From positions 7,568-49,964 of the forward strand of contig JAJPXY010000027.1 of the NCBI GenBank assembly GCA_021205205.1: a stretch of DNA of 42,397 bases. The letters run 5' to 3'. Positions 15,930 through 24,938 of this stretch are shown here, piece after piece. A model generated the notes under the pieces. It was given only the letters and a program-made list of their open reading frames with translations, had not been told where the DNA came from and ran no database searches. How positions within the stretch are numbered: position 1 is the stretch's first letter; each line of letters starts with the position of its first letter. Source of the DNA: Clostridiales bacterium. GTDB taxonomy: Bacteria > Bacillota > Clostridia > Oscillospirales > Oscillospiraceae. The translations under genes were made by a program, and so were the position numbers.

Positions 15930-16616
15930 ATGAAACGCAGCGAGATCAACCGGGCGCTCCGGGAGATGGAGGCCATGTGTGCGCGGGAGCACTGCTATCT
16001 CCCGCCGTTTTGCCGCTTCACCCCGGAGGAGTGGCGGGAAAAGGGCCATGAATACGACGAGGTTCGGGACTGTATGCTGGGCTGGGACATCACCGACTAC
16101 GGCAGCGGCGACTTCGATAAAGTCGGCTTCTCCCTCATCACCATCCGCAACGGGAACCGCGCCATGCCGGAGCGCTACCCCAAGGTCTACGCGGAAAAGC
16201 TGCTCTACCTGAAGGAGAGGCAGTATTCCCCGAACCACTTCCACTGGTACAAGACCGAGGACATCATCAACCGGGGCGGCGGCAACGTCCTCATCCGGGT
16301 GTACAACTCCCTCCCGGACGAGGAGATCGACTACAATCGCCCTGTGACGGTCCACTGCGACGGGCGCACCTTCACCGTCCCCGCCGGGACGCAGATCAAA
16401 CTGACCCCCGGCGAGAGCATCCACATCCAGCAGCGGCTGTATCACGACTTCTCCGTGGAGCCGGGGACGGGGCCGGTGCTGCTGGGCGAGGTCAGCCAGT
16501 GCAACGACGACAATACCGACAACCGGTTCAACCCACCCACCGGGCGGTTCCCCGCCATTGAGGAGGACGAGCCGCCCTACCGGCTGCTGTGCAGCGAATA
16601 TCCGCCCGCGCCTTAA
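15930..16616 (+). CDS. D-lyxose ketol-isomerase family cupin protein
   Basis: MKRSEINRALREMEAMCAREHCYLPPFCRFTPEEW...PNHFHWYKTEDIINRGGGNVLIRVY...GESIHIQQRLYHDF; cupin metal-site pattern. Confidence 0.8.
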   Translation: MKRSEINRALREMEAMCAREHCYLPPFCRFTPEEWREKGHEYDEVRDCMLGWDITDYGSGDFDKVGFSLITIRNGNRAMPERYPKVYAEKLLYLKERQYSPNHFHWYKTEDIINRGGGNVLIRVYNSLPDEEIDYNRPVTVHCDGRTFTVPAGTQIKLTPGESIHIQQRLYHDFSVEPGTGPVLLGEVSQCNDDNTDNRFNPPTGRFPAIEEDEPPYRLLCSEYPPAP

Positions 16617-17194
16617 TTTGCTTTTCTGCTTAAAACGTGCGCTTCAATCGCATCATAGCGGCGGTTGAGCAGCCTCCAGATGATACCGCTGCCCACAAAT
16701 CCCACCAGGCACCCGGCCAGCACGTCCGTGGGGTAGTGTACCCCTACGTATAGCCGGGAGAAGGCCATCAGCGCCGCCAGCGCCAGCGTCACCCACCGCA
16801 GCCACCGGAACCGCTCCCCTTTCAGTCCCATCCAGTAGGTGTGGGCCGCCGCGAAGGAGGAACAGGCGTGGCCCGAGGGAAAGGAGTACGAGGTGGGCTG
16901 TTCCACCAGGGTGGTCAGCCCCTCGATGACCCAGAAGGGCCGGGAGCGCTGCACCAGCTCCTTCAAAATCAGGTCGTTGAAGATGTAACACAGCAGCAGA
17001 GACAGCAGCGCCATCCACCCCGCCTTGCGGGTGTCCCGCCGGAACAGCAGCGCCACCGAGAGGATGATCCACATGGTGCCGCAGCCGCCGAAGATGGTCA
17101 GCGGGATCAGGAACAGAGACAGCGGGGCGCAGCGCAGGTGTTCCTGCAAAAACAGCAAAACATTCCCGTCCATCTGTTGAAAAAAAGCGAACAT
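16613..17194 (-). CDS. PAP2-family phosphatase, membrane-bound
   Basis: KELVQRSRPF...SYSFPSGHACSSFAAA...SRLYVGVHYPTDVLAG phosphatase motifs; start trimmed to ATG at 17194 (the listed 548-aa ORF is over-extended). Confidence 0.9.
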   Translation of the reverse strand: MFAFFQQMDGNVLLFLQEHLRCAPLSLFLIPLTIFGGCGTMWIILSVALLFRRDTRKAGWMALLSLLLCYIFNDLILKELVQRSRPFWVIEGLTTLVEQPTSYSFPSGHACSSFAAAHTYWMGLKGERFRWLRWVTLALAALMAFSRLYVGVHYPTDVLAGCLVGFVGSGIIWRLLNRRYDAIEAHVLSRKAN

Positions 17195-17308
17195 ACGTGA
17201 CCTCCTGGCAAAACAACTGCTGTCATGATACAACAGGGCAGCTTTCCTGTCTATTCTATTTTGGTTTTCGTTTACAAAAAATTTACCTGCATTGCGAGGT
17301 GACAGCCC

Positions 17309-18409
17309 ATGCCGCAAATCATCTGCGTCTCCCCCCACCCCTGGGGCCAGGGGCCGAACCGGGTCGGGAACCTGGTGCGGTGGCTCCCCCAGGCGGAGGT
17401 GCTGTTTTTTGAACCGGCCCAGTCCCGTCTGTCCAGCCTGCGCCGCCCCAGGGAGGGCGGCAGGGTGGCAAAGCAGGTGCTGGCCTTCACCCTTCCCACT
17501 GGCGTCCCCGCCAATGAGGAGGCCCCCGCCCGCATCGCCCGGCGCAGCCGACAGAACGCCGCTTTCATCCGCCAGTGCATGGCGGAGCACGATTTTGACC
17601 GTCCGGTGCTGTGGCTCCGCTGCCCCGACCAGGTGGAGCTGGCGTTTCTCCTGCCGGAGTGCGGCGGACTGATTTACGACTGCGACCAGGACTGGTCCCG
17701 GCTTCCCCCGGAGTGGGAGGCCACGCTGGCCGGGGAGGCAGATGTGGTCTTTGCCGCCTCGGAGCAGTTGCAGGAGCATTTGAGTCAGTACGGCGACAAC
17801 GTGGCCCTGCTGCCCAACGGGGTGGACTACCCGCTGTTCTCTCAGGCCGCCGCCTCCTACCCCACCGTCCCGGTGGACCTGTCCCGCATCCCCCAGCCCG
17901 TCTTTGGCTACCTGGGCCGGGTGGACGACTTCACTCAGCTCGGCCCCGCCTACCAGGCGGCCGCCGCCCACCCGGAGTGGAGCTTTGTGTTCGTCGGCCC
18001 CTTCTCCCGGCAGAACCCCGGCTGCTCCGCCATGCGCAGGCAGAAGAACGTCTTTCTCCTGGGGGAGAAGTCCCTCCCCTCTCTGCCCCGGTACCTGGCG
18101 GGCTTCGACGTGTGCTTCACCCTGCTGGACGAGCGGGACCCCGCGCCGCCTCTGGCCTCGGAGCAGCTCTATCAATACCTGGCCTCCGGCAAGCCCACCG
18201 TGACCATGCTCTCCGGCGACAGCGAACCTTTCTACGGCGACGTGGTGTACACCGCCCATTTCGACATCGAGTTCATCAGCGCCTGCGCCCTGGCGCTGGA
18301 GGAGGACGGCGACGCCTTCGCCCAGCGGCGCACCGCCTACGCCGCCGCCGCCGACTGGCGGCTGCGGGGCGACTACCTGGAGCAGATGTTCGACGCCAAC
18401 GGATTTTAG
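17309..18409 (+). CDS. Glycosyltransferase (GT1/GT4-like)
   Basis: MPQIICVSPHPWGQGPNRVGNLVRWLP...LPNGVDYPLFSQ...FGYLGRVDDF...YLASGKPTVTM. Confidence 0.85.
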   Translation: MPQIICVSPHPWGQGPNRVGNLVRWLPQAEVLFFEPAQSRLSSLRRPREGGRVAKQVLAFTLPTGVPANEEAPARIARRSRQNAAFIRQCMAEHDFDRPVLWLRCPDQVELAFLLPECGGLIYDCDQDWSRLPPEWEATLAGEADVVFAASEQLQEHLSQYGDNVALLPNGVDYPLFSQAAASYPTVPVDLSRIPQPVFGYLGRVDDFTQLGPAYQAAAAHPEWSFVFVGPFSRQNPGCSAMRRQKNVFLLGEKSLPSLPRYLAGFDVCFTLLDERDPAPPLASEQLYQYLASGKPTVTMLSGDSEPFYGDVVYTAHFDIEFISACALALEEDGDAFAQRRTAYAAAADWRLRGDYLEQMFDANGF

Positions 18410-18533
18410 CGGCGCGCCGCAGCCTCTCCCCTGCCCGTTCCTCCACGTTCAAGCGAAACGCTCAACGAGGCCGCCATTTTTTCGGCGGCGGTTGTTCAAG
18501 CGTACAAAGTTGAGCAAACGCCCCGCTCTCCCC

Positions 18534-18562
18534 TTGAAATGCCGCTGTTTTTGGGATAAACT
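18534..18562 (+). promoter_or_regulatory. Predicted promoter of the purine operon
   Basis: TTGAAA - 17 nt - TAAACT upstream of the purE leader. Confidence 0.55.
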
Positions 18563-18593
18563 AGTGCAAACGAGCATTTGGAGGGGTTGTTGT

Positions 18594-18677
18594 ATGGCGA
18601 ACGTGCAGCGCAGCGGGAACATTGTCGGTGCGGCGGCTGGTCGCTTTCTCTTTCCCCACTATCAGTCTATCCTATGA
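18594..18677 (+). CDS. Candidate 27-aa leader peptide upstream of purE
   Basis: GGAGGGG SD seven nt before ATG; MANVQRSGNIVGAAAGRFLFPHYQSIL; stop codon abuts a terminator hairpin. Confidence 0.45.
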   Translation: MANVQRSGNIVGAAAGRFLFPHYQSIL

Positions 18678-18680
18678 CCC

Positions 18681-18717
18681 AAAGCAGGCAGATGTTCCAC
18701 TCTGCTTGCTTTTTTTG
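18681..18717 (+). terminator. Intrinsic terminator within the purE leader (attenuator candidate)
   Basis: aaaGCAGGCAGAtgttccacTCTGCTTGCttttttt located between promoter and purE. Confidence 0.8.
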
Positions 18718-18787
18718 CGGCGGCCAGGGCGGCAATGGCCGCACCGCCGTCCGTCCCTCTCATCCTATCGTTCAGGAGGTTTTTTCG

Positions 18788-19279
18788 ATGAAAAAAGTTG
18801 CTGTGATCATGGGGTCCGACAGTGACCTTCCCGTCATGAAGGACGCTGTGGACAAGCTGAAGCAGTTCGGCATCCCCTATGAGGTCCATGTCATCTCCGC
18901 CCACCGCACCCCCGCCGCGGCGGAGCAGTTCGCCTCCACCGCCGCCGAGAAGGGCTTCGGCGTCATCATCGCCGGGGCGGGCAAGGCCGCCCACCTGGGC
19001 GGGGTGCTGGCCGCGTACACCACCCTCCCCGTCATCGGCGTCCCCATCAAGACCTCGATGATGGGCGGGTTGGACAGCCTGCTCTCCATCGTGCAAATGC
19101 CCTCCGGCATCCCCGTGGCCACGGTGGGGGTCAACGGCGCGGCCAACGCCGGTATCCTGGCCGCCCAGATGCTGGCCCTGGAGGAGCCCTCCCTGGTCCA
19201 GAAGCTGGCCGACTTCAAGGCCGAGATGGCCCGACAGGTGGCCGAAAAGGACGCGAAGCTCCAGACCGCGGAAATTTGA
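18788..19279 (+). CDS. purE: 5-(carboxyamino)imidazole ribonucleotide mutase
   Basis: MKKVAVIMGSDSDLPVMKDAVDKLKQFGIPYEVHVISAHRTP...GAGKAAHLGGVLAAYTTLPVIGVPIK; start trimmed to ATG at 18788. Confidence 0.97.
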   Translation: MKKVAVIMGSDSDLPVMKDAVDKLKQFGIPYEVHVISAHRTPAAAEQFASTAAEKGFGVIIAGAGKAAHLGGVLAAYTTLPVIGVPIKTSMMGGLDSLLSIVQMPSGIPVATVGVNGAANAGILAAQMLALEEPSLVQKLADFKAEMARQVAEKDAKLQTAEI

Positions 19280-19343
19280 ACCCAAAGCGCAGCGTATCCC
19301 AGCAGCCTATCCCATTTTTTGATTTTGAAAGGAACGATTCATC

Positions 19344-20060
19344 ATGGAAAAACTGGAACAGCTCTATGAAGGCAAGGCCAAAAAGGTATTCGCCACCGAC
19401 GACCCCAACGTGGTCATCGTGGACTATAAGGACGACGCCACCGCGTTCAACGGCCTGAAAAAGGGCACCATCGTGGGCAAGGGCGTCATCAACAATAAAA
19501 TGTCCAACTTTATGATGCAGAAGCTGGAGGCCGAGGCGGGTGTGCCCACCCACTTCATCCAGCAGCTCTCCGACCGGGAGACCGCCGTGAAGAAGGTCTC
19601 CATCGTCCCGCTGGAGGTCATCGTCCGCAACATCTCCGCCGGCTCCTTCGCCAAGCACTACGGCGTCCGGGAGGGCATCGTCTTTGACGAGCCCACCATC
19701 GAGTTCTCCTACAAGAACGACGACCTGGGCGACCCCCTGCTCAACGCCTACCACGCCGTGGCCCTGAAGCTGGTCACCTGGGACGAGGTGAACCTCATCA
19801 AAGACTACACCTTCAAAATCAACGCTTTCCTGAAGTCCTACCTGAAGGGCATCGGCATCGACCTGGTGGACTTCAAGATCGAGTTCGGCAAGACCGCCGA
19901 CGGCCAGATCGTCCTGGCCGACGAGATCAGCCCCGACACCTGCCGCCTGTGGGACGAGAACACCCACGAGAAGCTGGACAAGGACCGCTTCCGCCGGGAT
20001 ATGGGCAACGTGGAGGACGCCTATCAGGAGGTCATGCGCCGCCTGATGGGGGAGGCATGA
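19344..20060 (+). CDS. purC: SAICAR synthetase
   Basis: MEKLEQLYEGKAKKVFATDDPNVVIVDYKDDATAFNG...LADEISPDTCRLWDENTHEKLDKDRFRRD. Confidence 0.97.
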   Translation: MEKLEQLYEGKAKKVFATDDPNVVIVDYKDDATAFNGLKKGTIVGKGVINNKMSNFMMQKLEAEAGVPTHFIQQLSDRETAVKKVSIVPLEVIVRNISAGSFAKHYGVREGIVFDEPTIEFSYKNDDLGDPLLNAYHAVALKLVTWDEVNLIKDYTFKINAFLKSYLKGIGIDLVDFKIEFGKTADGQIVLADEISPDTCRLWDENTHEKLDKDRFRRDMGNVEDAYQEVMRRLMGEA

Positions 20061-20098
20061 GCGCCCTGTCCCCTCTTTCGCCCCGTTTGGGAGGAACC

Positions 20099-21604
20099 AT
20101 GAACCACAACGCCATTTTACCTGAAAATCCCGATAAGCTCCACGAGGAGTGCGGCGTGTTCGGCATCATCAAGGCCCTGGCGCCGGGGGAGCCTGCGGGC
20201 AGCGACCCCAGCTTCTCCCGGGACCCGGCCTTTGACACCTACAATGCCCTCTATGCCCTCCAGCACCGGGGGCAGGAGTCCTGCGGCATCGCCACCTGCT
20301 CCCCCAACGGCATTTTGAGCCTGCGCAAGGGCAAGGGGCTGGTGCCGGAGGTGTTCGCCAGCCGGGACCTGCAAAAGATGGCCGGGGCCACCGCCGCCAT
20401 CGGCCACGTCCGCCACGCCAACGACCTGATGGACGCCAACCCCAACAACGCCCAGCCCATCGTGGCCCACCACGCCTCTGGCTCCATCGCCCTGTGCTAC
20501 AACGGTAAGCTGGTCAACAGCGCCGCCCTGAAAACCGAGATGGAGAGCCGGGGGGCCATCTTTCAGACCACCAACGACGCGGAGATTATCACCAACCTCA
20601 TCGTGCGGGAGCACCTGCGCACCAACACCCTGGAGGACGCGGTGCTCAACGCCATGGAGTATATGATCGGCGCGTTCTCCATCGTGATGATGGACCGGGA
20701 AAAGCTCATCGCCGCCCGGGACCCCAACGGCATCCGCCCCCTCTGCGTGGGCAAGGTGGGGGACTGTTATGTGTTCTCCTCCGAGTCCTGCGCCATCCAG
20801 TCCCTGGGCGGGACGCTGATTCGGGACATCGCCCCCGGCGAGGTGGCTGTCGTGGACCGGGGCGAGCTGAAAAGCTATCCGTGCGCCGTGCGCCACGCCA
20901 AGTCCGCCCTGTGTATGTTCGAGCTGATTTACTTCGCCCGGCAGGACTCTGTCATCGACGGCGCGCCGGTGGGCGTGGTCCGGGAGGAAGCGGGCCGCTG
21001 TCTGGCCCGCTTCGCCAAAACGGAGGCCGATTTGGTGGTGGGCGTCCCCGACAGCGGCGTTGTGGCCGCCATGGGCTACGCCAAGGAGTCCGGCATCCCC
21101 TACGGCATGGGGCTGATGAAAAACCGCTACATCCAGCGGACGTTTATCCAGAGCCGAAAAATCCAGCGGAAGAAATCCATCCGCATCAAGCTCAACGCCA
21201 TGAGCGCCGTAGTGAAGGGGAAGCGTATCATCCTGGTGGACGACTCCATCGTCCGGGGCGGCACCATGGCCCGCATCGTCCAACTGCTGCGGGACGCAGG
21301 GGCCACCGAGGTCCATGTGAAAATCACCGCGCCCCCCTTCGTCCACGCCTGCTATTACGGCACCGCCATCCCCAACGAGCGGCACCTGGCCGCCTACGGC
21401 AGGACGGAGGAGGAGGTCTGTCAGCTCATCTGCGCGGACTCCCTGCAATATATGCCGCTGGGCGGGCTGGAACATCTCTCCAAAAAGCTGAACCTGCGGT
21501 ACTGCGACGCCTGTTTCTCCGGCAACTACGTCCTGCCCATTCCCAAGCTTCGCTCCGAACCGCTCTATTCTGTCACCTATCCCGAGGAGGAAACCGAAAC
21601 ATGA
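20099..21604 (+). CDS. purF: Amidophosphoribosyltransferase
   Basis: HEECGVFGIIKA...YALQHRGQESCGIAT...IILVDDSIVRGGTMARIVQLLRDAGA; start trimmed to ATG at 20099. Confidence 0.97.
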   Translation: MNHNAILPENPDKLHEECGVFGIIKALAPGEPAGSDPSFSRDPAFDTYNALYALQHRGQESCGIATCSPNGILSLRKGKGLVPEVFASRDLQKMAGATAAIGHVRHANDLMDANPNNAQPIVAHHASGSIALCYNGKLVNSAALKTEMESRGAIFQTTNDAEIITNLIVREHLRTNTLEDAVLNAMEYMIGAFSIVMMDREKLIAARDPNGIRPLCVGKVGDCYVFSSESCAIQSLGGTLIRDIAPGEVAVVDRGELKSYPCAVRHAKSALCMFELIYFARQDSVIDGAPVGVVREEAGRCLARFAKTEADLVVGVPDSGVVAAMGYAKESGIPYGMGLMKNRYIQRTFIQSRKIQRKKSIRIKLNAMSAVVKGKRIILVDDSIVRGGTMARIVQLLRDAGATEVHVKITAPPFVHACYYGTAIPNERHLAAYGRTEEEVCQLICADSLQYMPLGGLEHLSKKLNLRYCDACFSGNYVLPIPKLRSEPLYSVTYPEEETET

Positions 21605-22647
21605 ACACCAACAGCAAATCCGCTTCCTACGCTGCCGCCGGGGTGGACGTGACCGCCGGATACGAGGCGGTGGACCGCATCAAGCCCCTGGTCGCCTCCA
21701 CCTATATCCCCGGCGTGCTGGGTGATCTGGGCGGCTTCGGCGGCCAGTTTGCCCCGGACTTCACCGGCATGAAGCGCCCGGTGCTGGTTTCCGGCACCGA
21801 CGGCGTGGGTACCAAGCTGAAGCTGGCTTTTTTGATGGATAAACACGGCACCGTGGGCATCGACTGTGTGGCCATGTGCGTCAACGACATCATCTGCGGC
21901 GGCGCAATGCCCCTGTTTTTCCTGGATTATATCGCCTGCGGCAAAAACGTCCCCAGCCGCATCGAACAGATCGTCAAGGGCATCACCGACGGCTGCAAGA
22001 TGTCCGACTGCGCCCTGATTGGCGGCGAGACCGCCGAAATGCCCGGTTTTTACCCGGAAAACGAATATGACCTGGCCGGGTTCGCCGTGGGCATGGTGGA
22101 CGCGGACAAGCGCATCGACCCCGAGGCCCGGATGCAGGAGGGCGACGTGCTGCTGGGCATGACCTCCAGCGGCGTCCACTCCAACGGCTTCTCCCTGGTC
22201 CGCAAGGTGCTGGACATTGAGAACCACTGGGACGACCACTATGACGAGCTGGGCAACTCCCTGGGCGCGGAGCTGCTGCGGCCCACCGTCATCTACGTCC
22301 ACGCCATCCGGCAGCTGCTGGCCGCCGGGGTGGACATCCACGGCGTCAGCCACATCACCGGCGGCGGCTTTTACGAGAACGTCCCCCGCATGATGAAGAA
22401 GGGACTGACCGCCGTCATCGACACCCGCTCCTTCCCTCGCCTGCCTATCTTCGACATCATCCAGCGGTCCGGGAACATCCCCACCCGGGATATGTACAAC
22501 ACCTTCAACATGGGCATCGGCATGGTCGTGGCCCTGCCCAAGGACCAGGCGGGCCTGGCCATGGGCACCGCCGTCCGCGCCGGGCAGCCCGGTTACATCA
22601 TTGGCGACATCAAGGCGGGAGACGCCGGTGTGGAGGTCCTGTTCTGA
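21601..22647 (+). CDS. purM: Phosphoribosylformylglycinamidine cyclo-ligase
   Basis: SYAAAGVDVTAGYEAVDRIK...VSGTDGVGTKLKLAF...DIICGGAMPLFFLDYIACGK...GGETAEMPGFY. Confidence 0.97.
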   Translation: MNTNSKSASYAAAGVDVTAGYEAVDRIKPLVASTYIPGVLGDLGGFGGQFAPDFTGMKRPVLVSGTDGVGTKLKLAFLMDKHGTVGIDCVAMCVNDIICGGAMPLFFLDYIACGKNVPSRIEQIVKGITDGCKMSDCALIGGETAEMPGFYPENEYDLAGFAVGMVDADKRIDPEARMQEGDVLLGMTSSGVHSNGFSLVRKVLDIENHWDDHYDELGNSLGAELLRPTVIYVHAIRQLLAAGVDIHGVSHITGGGFYENVPRMMKKGLTAVIDTRSFPRLPIFDIIQRSGNIPTRDMYNTFNMGIGMVVALPKDQAGLAMGTAVRAGQPGYIIGDIKAGDAGVEVLF

Positions 22648-23270
22648 TGGTGCGCATCGCGGTGCTGGTGTCCGGCGGCGGCACCAACCTCCAGGCCCTC
22701 ATCGACGCCCAGGCCAGGGGAGAAATCAATAACGGGCAAATCGCCGCCGTAATCTCCTCCTCCCCCACCGCCTACGCCCTGGAGCGGGCGGCGAAGGCCA
22801 ACATCCCCGGCTATGTGGTGAACCGCAGGGACTACGCCGACAACCGGGCCATGACCGCGGCCCTGGCCCAGCAGCTCCAGGAGCTGGACATCGGCCTGGT
22901 GGTGCTGGCCGGGTTTATGTACGTCCTCACCGAGGAGCTGGTCCATGCCTACCCCAACGCCATCATCAACATCCACCCCGCCCTCATCCCCTCCTTCTGC
23001 GGGGAGGGCTACTATGGGCTGCACGTCCACGAGCGGGCGCTGGAGTACGGCGTCAAAGTTTCCGGCGCCACCGTCCACTTCGTCTCTGAGGAGTGCGACG
23101 GCGGCCCCATCATCCTGCAAAAGGCCGTGGCCGTCAACGAGGACGACACCCCCGCGACCTTGCAGCGCCGCATCATGGAGCAGGCGGAATGGGTCCTCCT
23201 GCCCCAGGCTGTGAGCTTATTCTGTGAAGGGCGGCTTTCCGTGGAAGGCCGCATCGTTCACATCCGCTGA
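22647..23270 (+). CDS. purN: Phosphoribosylglycinamide formyltransferase
   Basis: MVRIAVLVSGGGTNLQALIDAQ...LAGFMYVLTEELVHAYPNAIINIHPALIPSFCGEGYYGLHVHE. Confidence 0.97.
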   Translation: MVRIAVLVSGGGTNLQALIDAQARGEINNGQIAAVISSSPTAYALERAAKANIPGYVVNRRDYADNRAMTAALAQQLQELDIGLVVLAGFMYVLTEELVHAYPNAIINIHPALIPSFCGEGYYGLHVHERALEYGVKVSGATVHFVSEECDGGPIILQKAVAVNEDDTPATLQRRIMEQAEWVLLPQAVSLFCEGRLSVEGRIVHIR

Positions 23271-23272
23271 CG

Positions 23273-23998
23273 GTGCTGGAACGACTGCTGCACGGGTTCA
23301 ACCGGCCAAAGGCGGCCTGGCCCGCGCATTTCGATACCATCGTCAGTCTGGGCTTTAACTGCGAGGTCAGCTTCCGCATCCGGGACCACCTGGACGGGAA
23401 CCTGGACTCCTACCCCTTCTCCTGGTGCTACGTCTACGGAGACGCGGGCCTGCCCCGGTGCATGGAGTACCCGGAGACCATCCTCTCCGGCGGCGTGGAG
23501 CTGCAAAGCAACGGGATGTTCCTCTGCAAGACCACCCACCTCTCCTTCCACGGCAAGACCCCGTTGGAGCAGCTGCGGCTGCCCGACGGACGGGAGGATC
23601 CCCAGGCCGTGGTACAGGCCTTGCAGGAGCTGCGGGGCCGCATGGCCCACCTGGAGGATAAATTCCAGCGGCTGCTGGAGGGGGACCGCGCCACCCTTTT
23701 CGTGATGAAAAACGCCAAGATCGCCCTGGACCCGGAAGGGGCTATTAACGATGTGGCGGCCCTGGCCCTGTGGCTGGAGCAGCACTACCGGGGCGGGAAC
23801 TATCTGTTGGTGGTGGTGACGGAGCGGGCTTACGCTCTCCCCCGGCTGACCCGGCTGGAAAACGACCACCTGACCTTCCGCACCGTCTCCTCCTTCGCCA
23901 AGGAGGGGAAGGCCCAGTCCGGCGGCGACCAGGCCGGGTGGGCGGCGATTTTCGACGAGTTCGACGGGGATCGGTACGCTCTGCGAATGTTTCAATAA
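23273..23998 (+). CDS. DUF1796 (papain-like cysteine peptidase-like) family protein
   Basis: FDTIVSLGFNCEVSFRIRDHLDGNLDSYPFSWCYV...: hallmark SLG.NC..S..IR and PFSW motifs; GTG start two nt after purN stop. Confidence 0.75.
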   Translation: MLERLLHGFNRPKAAWPAHFDTIVSLGFNCEVSFRIRDHLDGNLDSYPFSWCYVYGDAGLPRCMEYPETILSGGVELQSNGMFLCKTTHLSFHGKTPLEQLRLPDGREDPQAVVQALQELRGRMAHLEDKFQRLLEGDRATLFVMKNAKIALDPEGAINDVAALALWLEQHYRGGNYLLVVVTERAYALPRLTRLENDHLTFRTVSSFAKEGKAQSGGDQAGWAAIFDEFDGDRYALRMFQ

Positions 23999-24049
23999 CC
24001 TTTGATTTTTTACGACTGTTGCGCGCCCTGGGCGCATTGGGAGGTTCCT

Positions 24050-24757
24050 ATGAAAAAACTGGATATTGCCACCGAACTGAAAAACAACCCCTATCCCGGC
24101 CGGGGCATCCTGCTGGGCCGCAGCGCGGACAACACCCAGGCGGTCATCGCCTACTTCATCATGGGCCGCAGCGTGAACAGCCGCAACCGGGTCTTTGCCG
24201 TCACCGAGGACGGCATCCGCACCCAGGCGTTTGACCCCGCCAAGATGGTGGACCCCAGCCTGGTCATCTATCACCCCGTCCGGTACTACGAGGGCAAGAC
24301 CATCGTCACCAACGGCGACCAGACCGACACCATCTGGAAGGCGTTCCAGGAGGGCCACTGTTACCGCCACGCCCTGCTGACCCGCACCTTCGAGCCGGAC
24401 GCCCCTAACTACACCCCCCGCATTTCCGGCGTGGTGAAGCCCGACGGCAGCTATAACCTGTCCATCCTCAAGAGCGCCGACGGCGACCCCTCCTGCTGCT
24501 GCCGGTACTTCTACGAGTACGATGCCCCCGTGGCCGGGGAGGGCCGCTTCCTCCACACCTACATGGGCGACGGCGACCCTCTCCCCTCCTTCGAGGGCGA
24601 ACCGGAGCGGGTGGGCATCCCCACCGCCACCGCCGGGGAGCTGGCTGACCTGCTGTGGAACAGCCTGAACAAGGAGAACAAGGTCTCCCTGTTCGTGCGG
24701 TACATCGACCTTGCCACTGGCAAAACCGACGATGTCATCAAAAACGTCAACGAATAA
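24050..24757 (+). CDS. purO: IMP cyclohydrolase, archaeal PurO-like
   Basis: NPYPGRGILLGRSADNTQAVIAYFIMGRSVNSRNRVFA...DPSLVIYHPVRYYEGKTIVTNGDQTDTI; start trimmed to ATG at 24050. Confidence 0.85.
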   Translation: MKKLDIATELKNNPYPGRGILLGRSADNTQAVIAYFIMGRSVNSRNRVFAVTEDGIRTQAFDPAKMVDPSLVIYHPVRYYEGKTIVTNGDQTDTIWKAFQEGHCYRHALLTRTFEPDAPNYTPRISGVVKPDGSYNLSILKSADGDPSCCCRYFYEYDAPVAGEGRFLHTYMGDGDPLPSFEGEPERVGIPTATAGELADLLWNSLNKENKVSLFVRYIDLATGKTDDVIKNVNE

Positions 24758-24791
24758 TTATTTCTATCCCTTTTGCTCAGTTTCGACGTGA

Positions 24792-24853
24792 AACCCCTCC
24801 GCCACCGCCTGCGGCGGCGGCCCTCCTCCCCTTTCAGGGGAGGCAAGAGGGGT
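24792..24853. repeat. REP/BIME-like palindromic element (three-way junction)
   Basis: Outer arms ACCCCTC/GAGGGGT enclosing hairpins ccgccaccgcctgcggcggcgg and CCTCCCCTttcAGGGGAGG. Confidence 0.6.
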
Positions 24854-24938
24854 GGTCAGTTGCCAAACGATAGTTCTCCGTGGAAAACCTGTACTTTGCC
24901 CGGCAAAATCGCTGACGAAACAGCAACCACTATCCTGA

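Noticed and set aside
17195-18259. N-terminal extension of the PAP2 ORF
   Set aside because: Antisense to the glycosyltransferase; PAP2 homology begins near MFAFFQQMDG at 17194.
18565-18787. Purine, ZTP or PRPP riboswitch upstream of purE
   Set aside because: Looked for the conserved core sequences and did not find them by eye; left as an unclassified leader.
23258-24556. 432-aa minus-strand ORF
   Set aside because: Antisense of the DUF1796 and purO-like genes.
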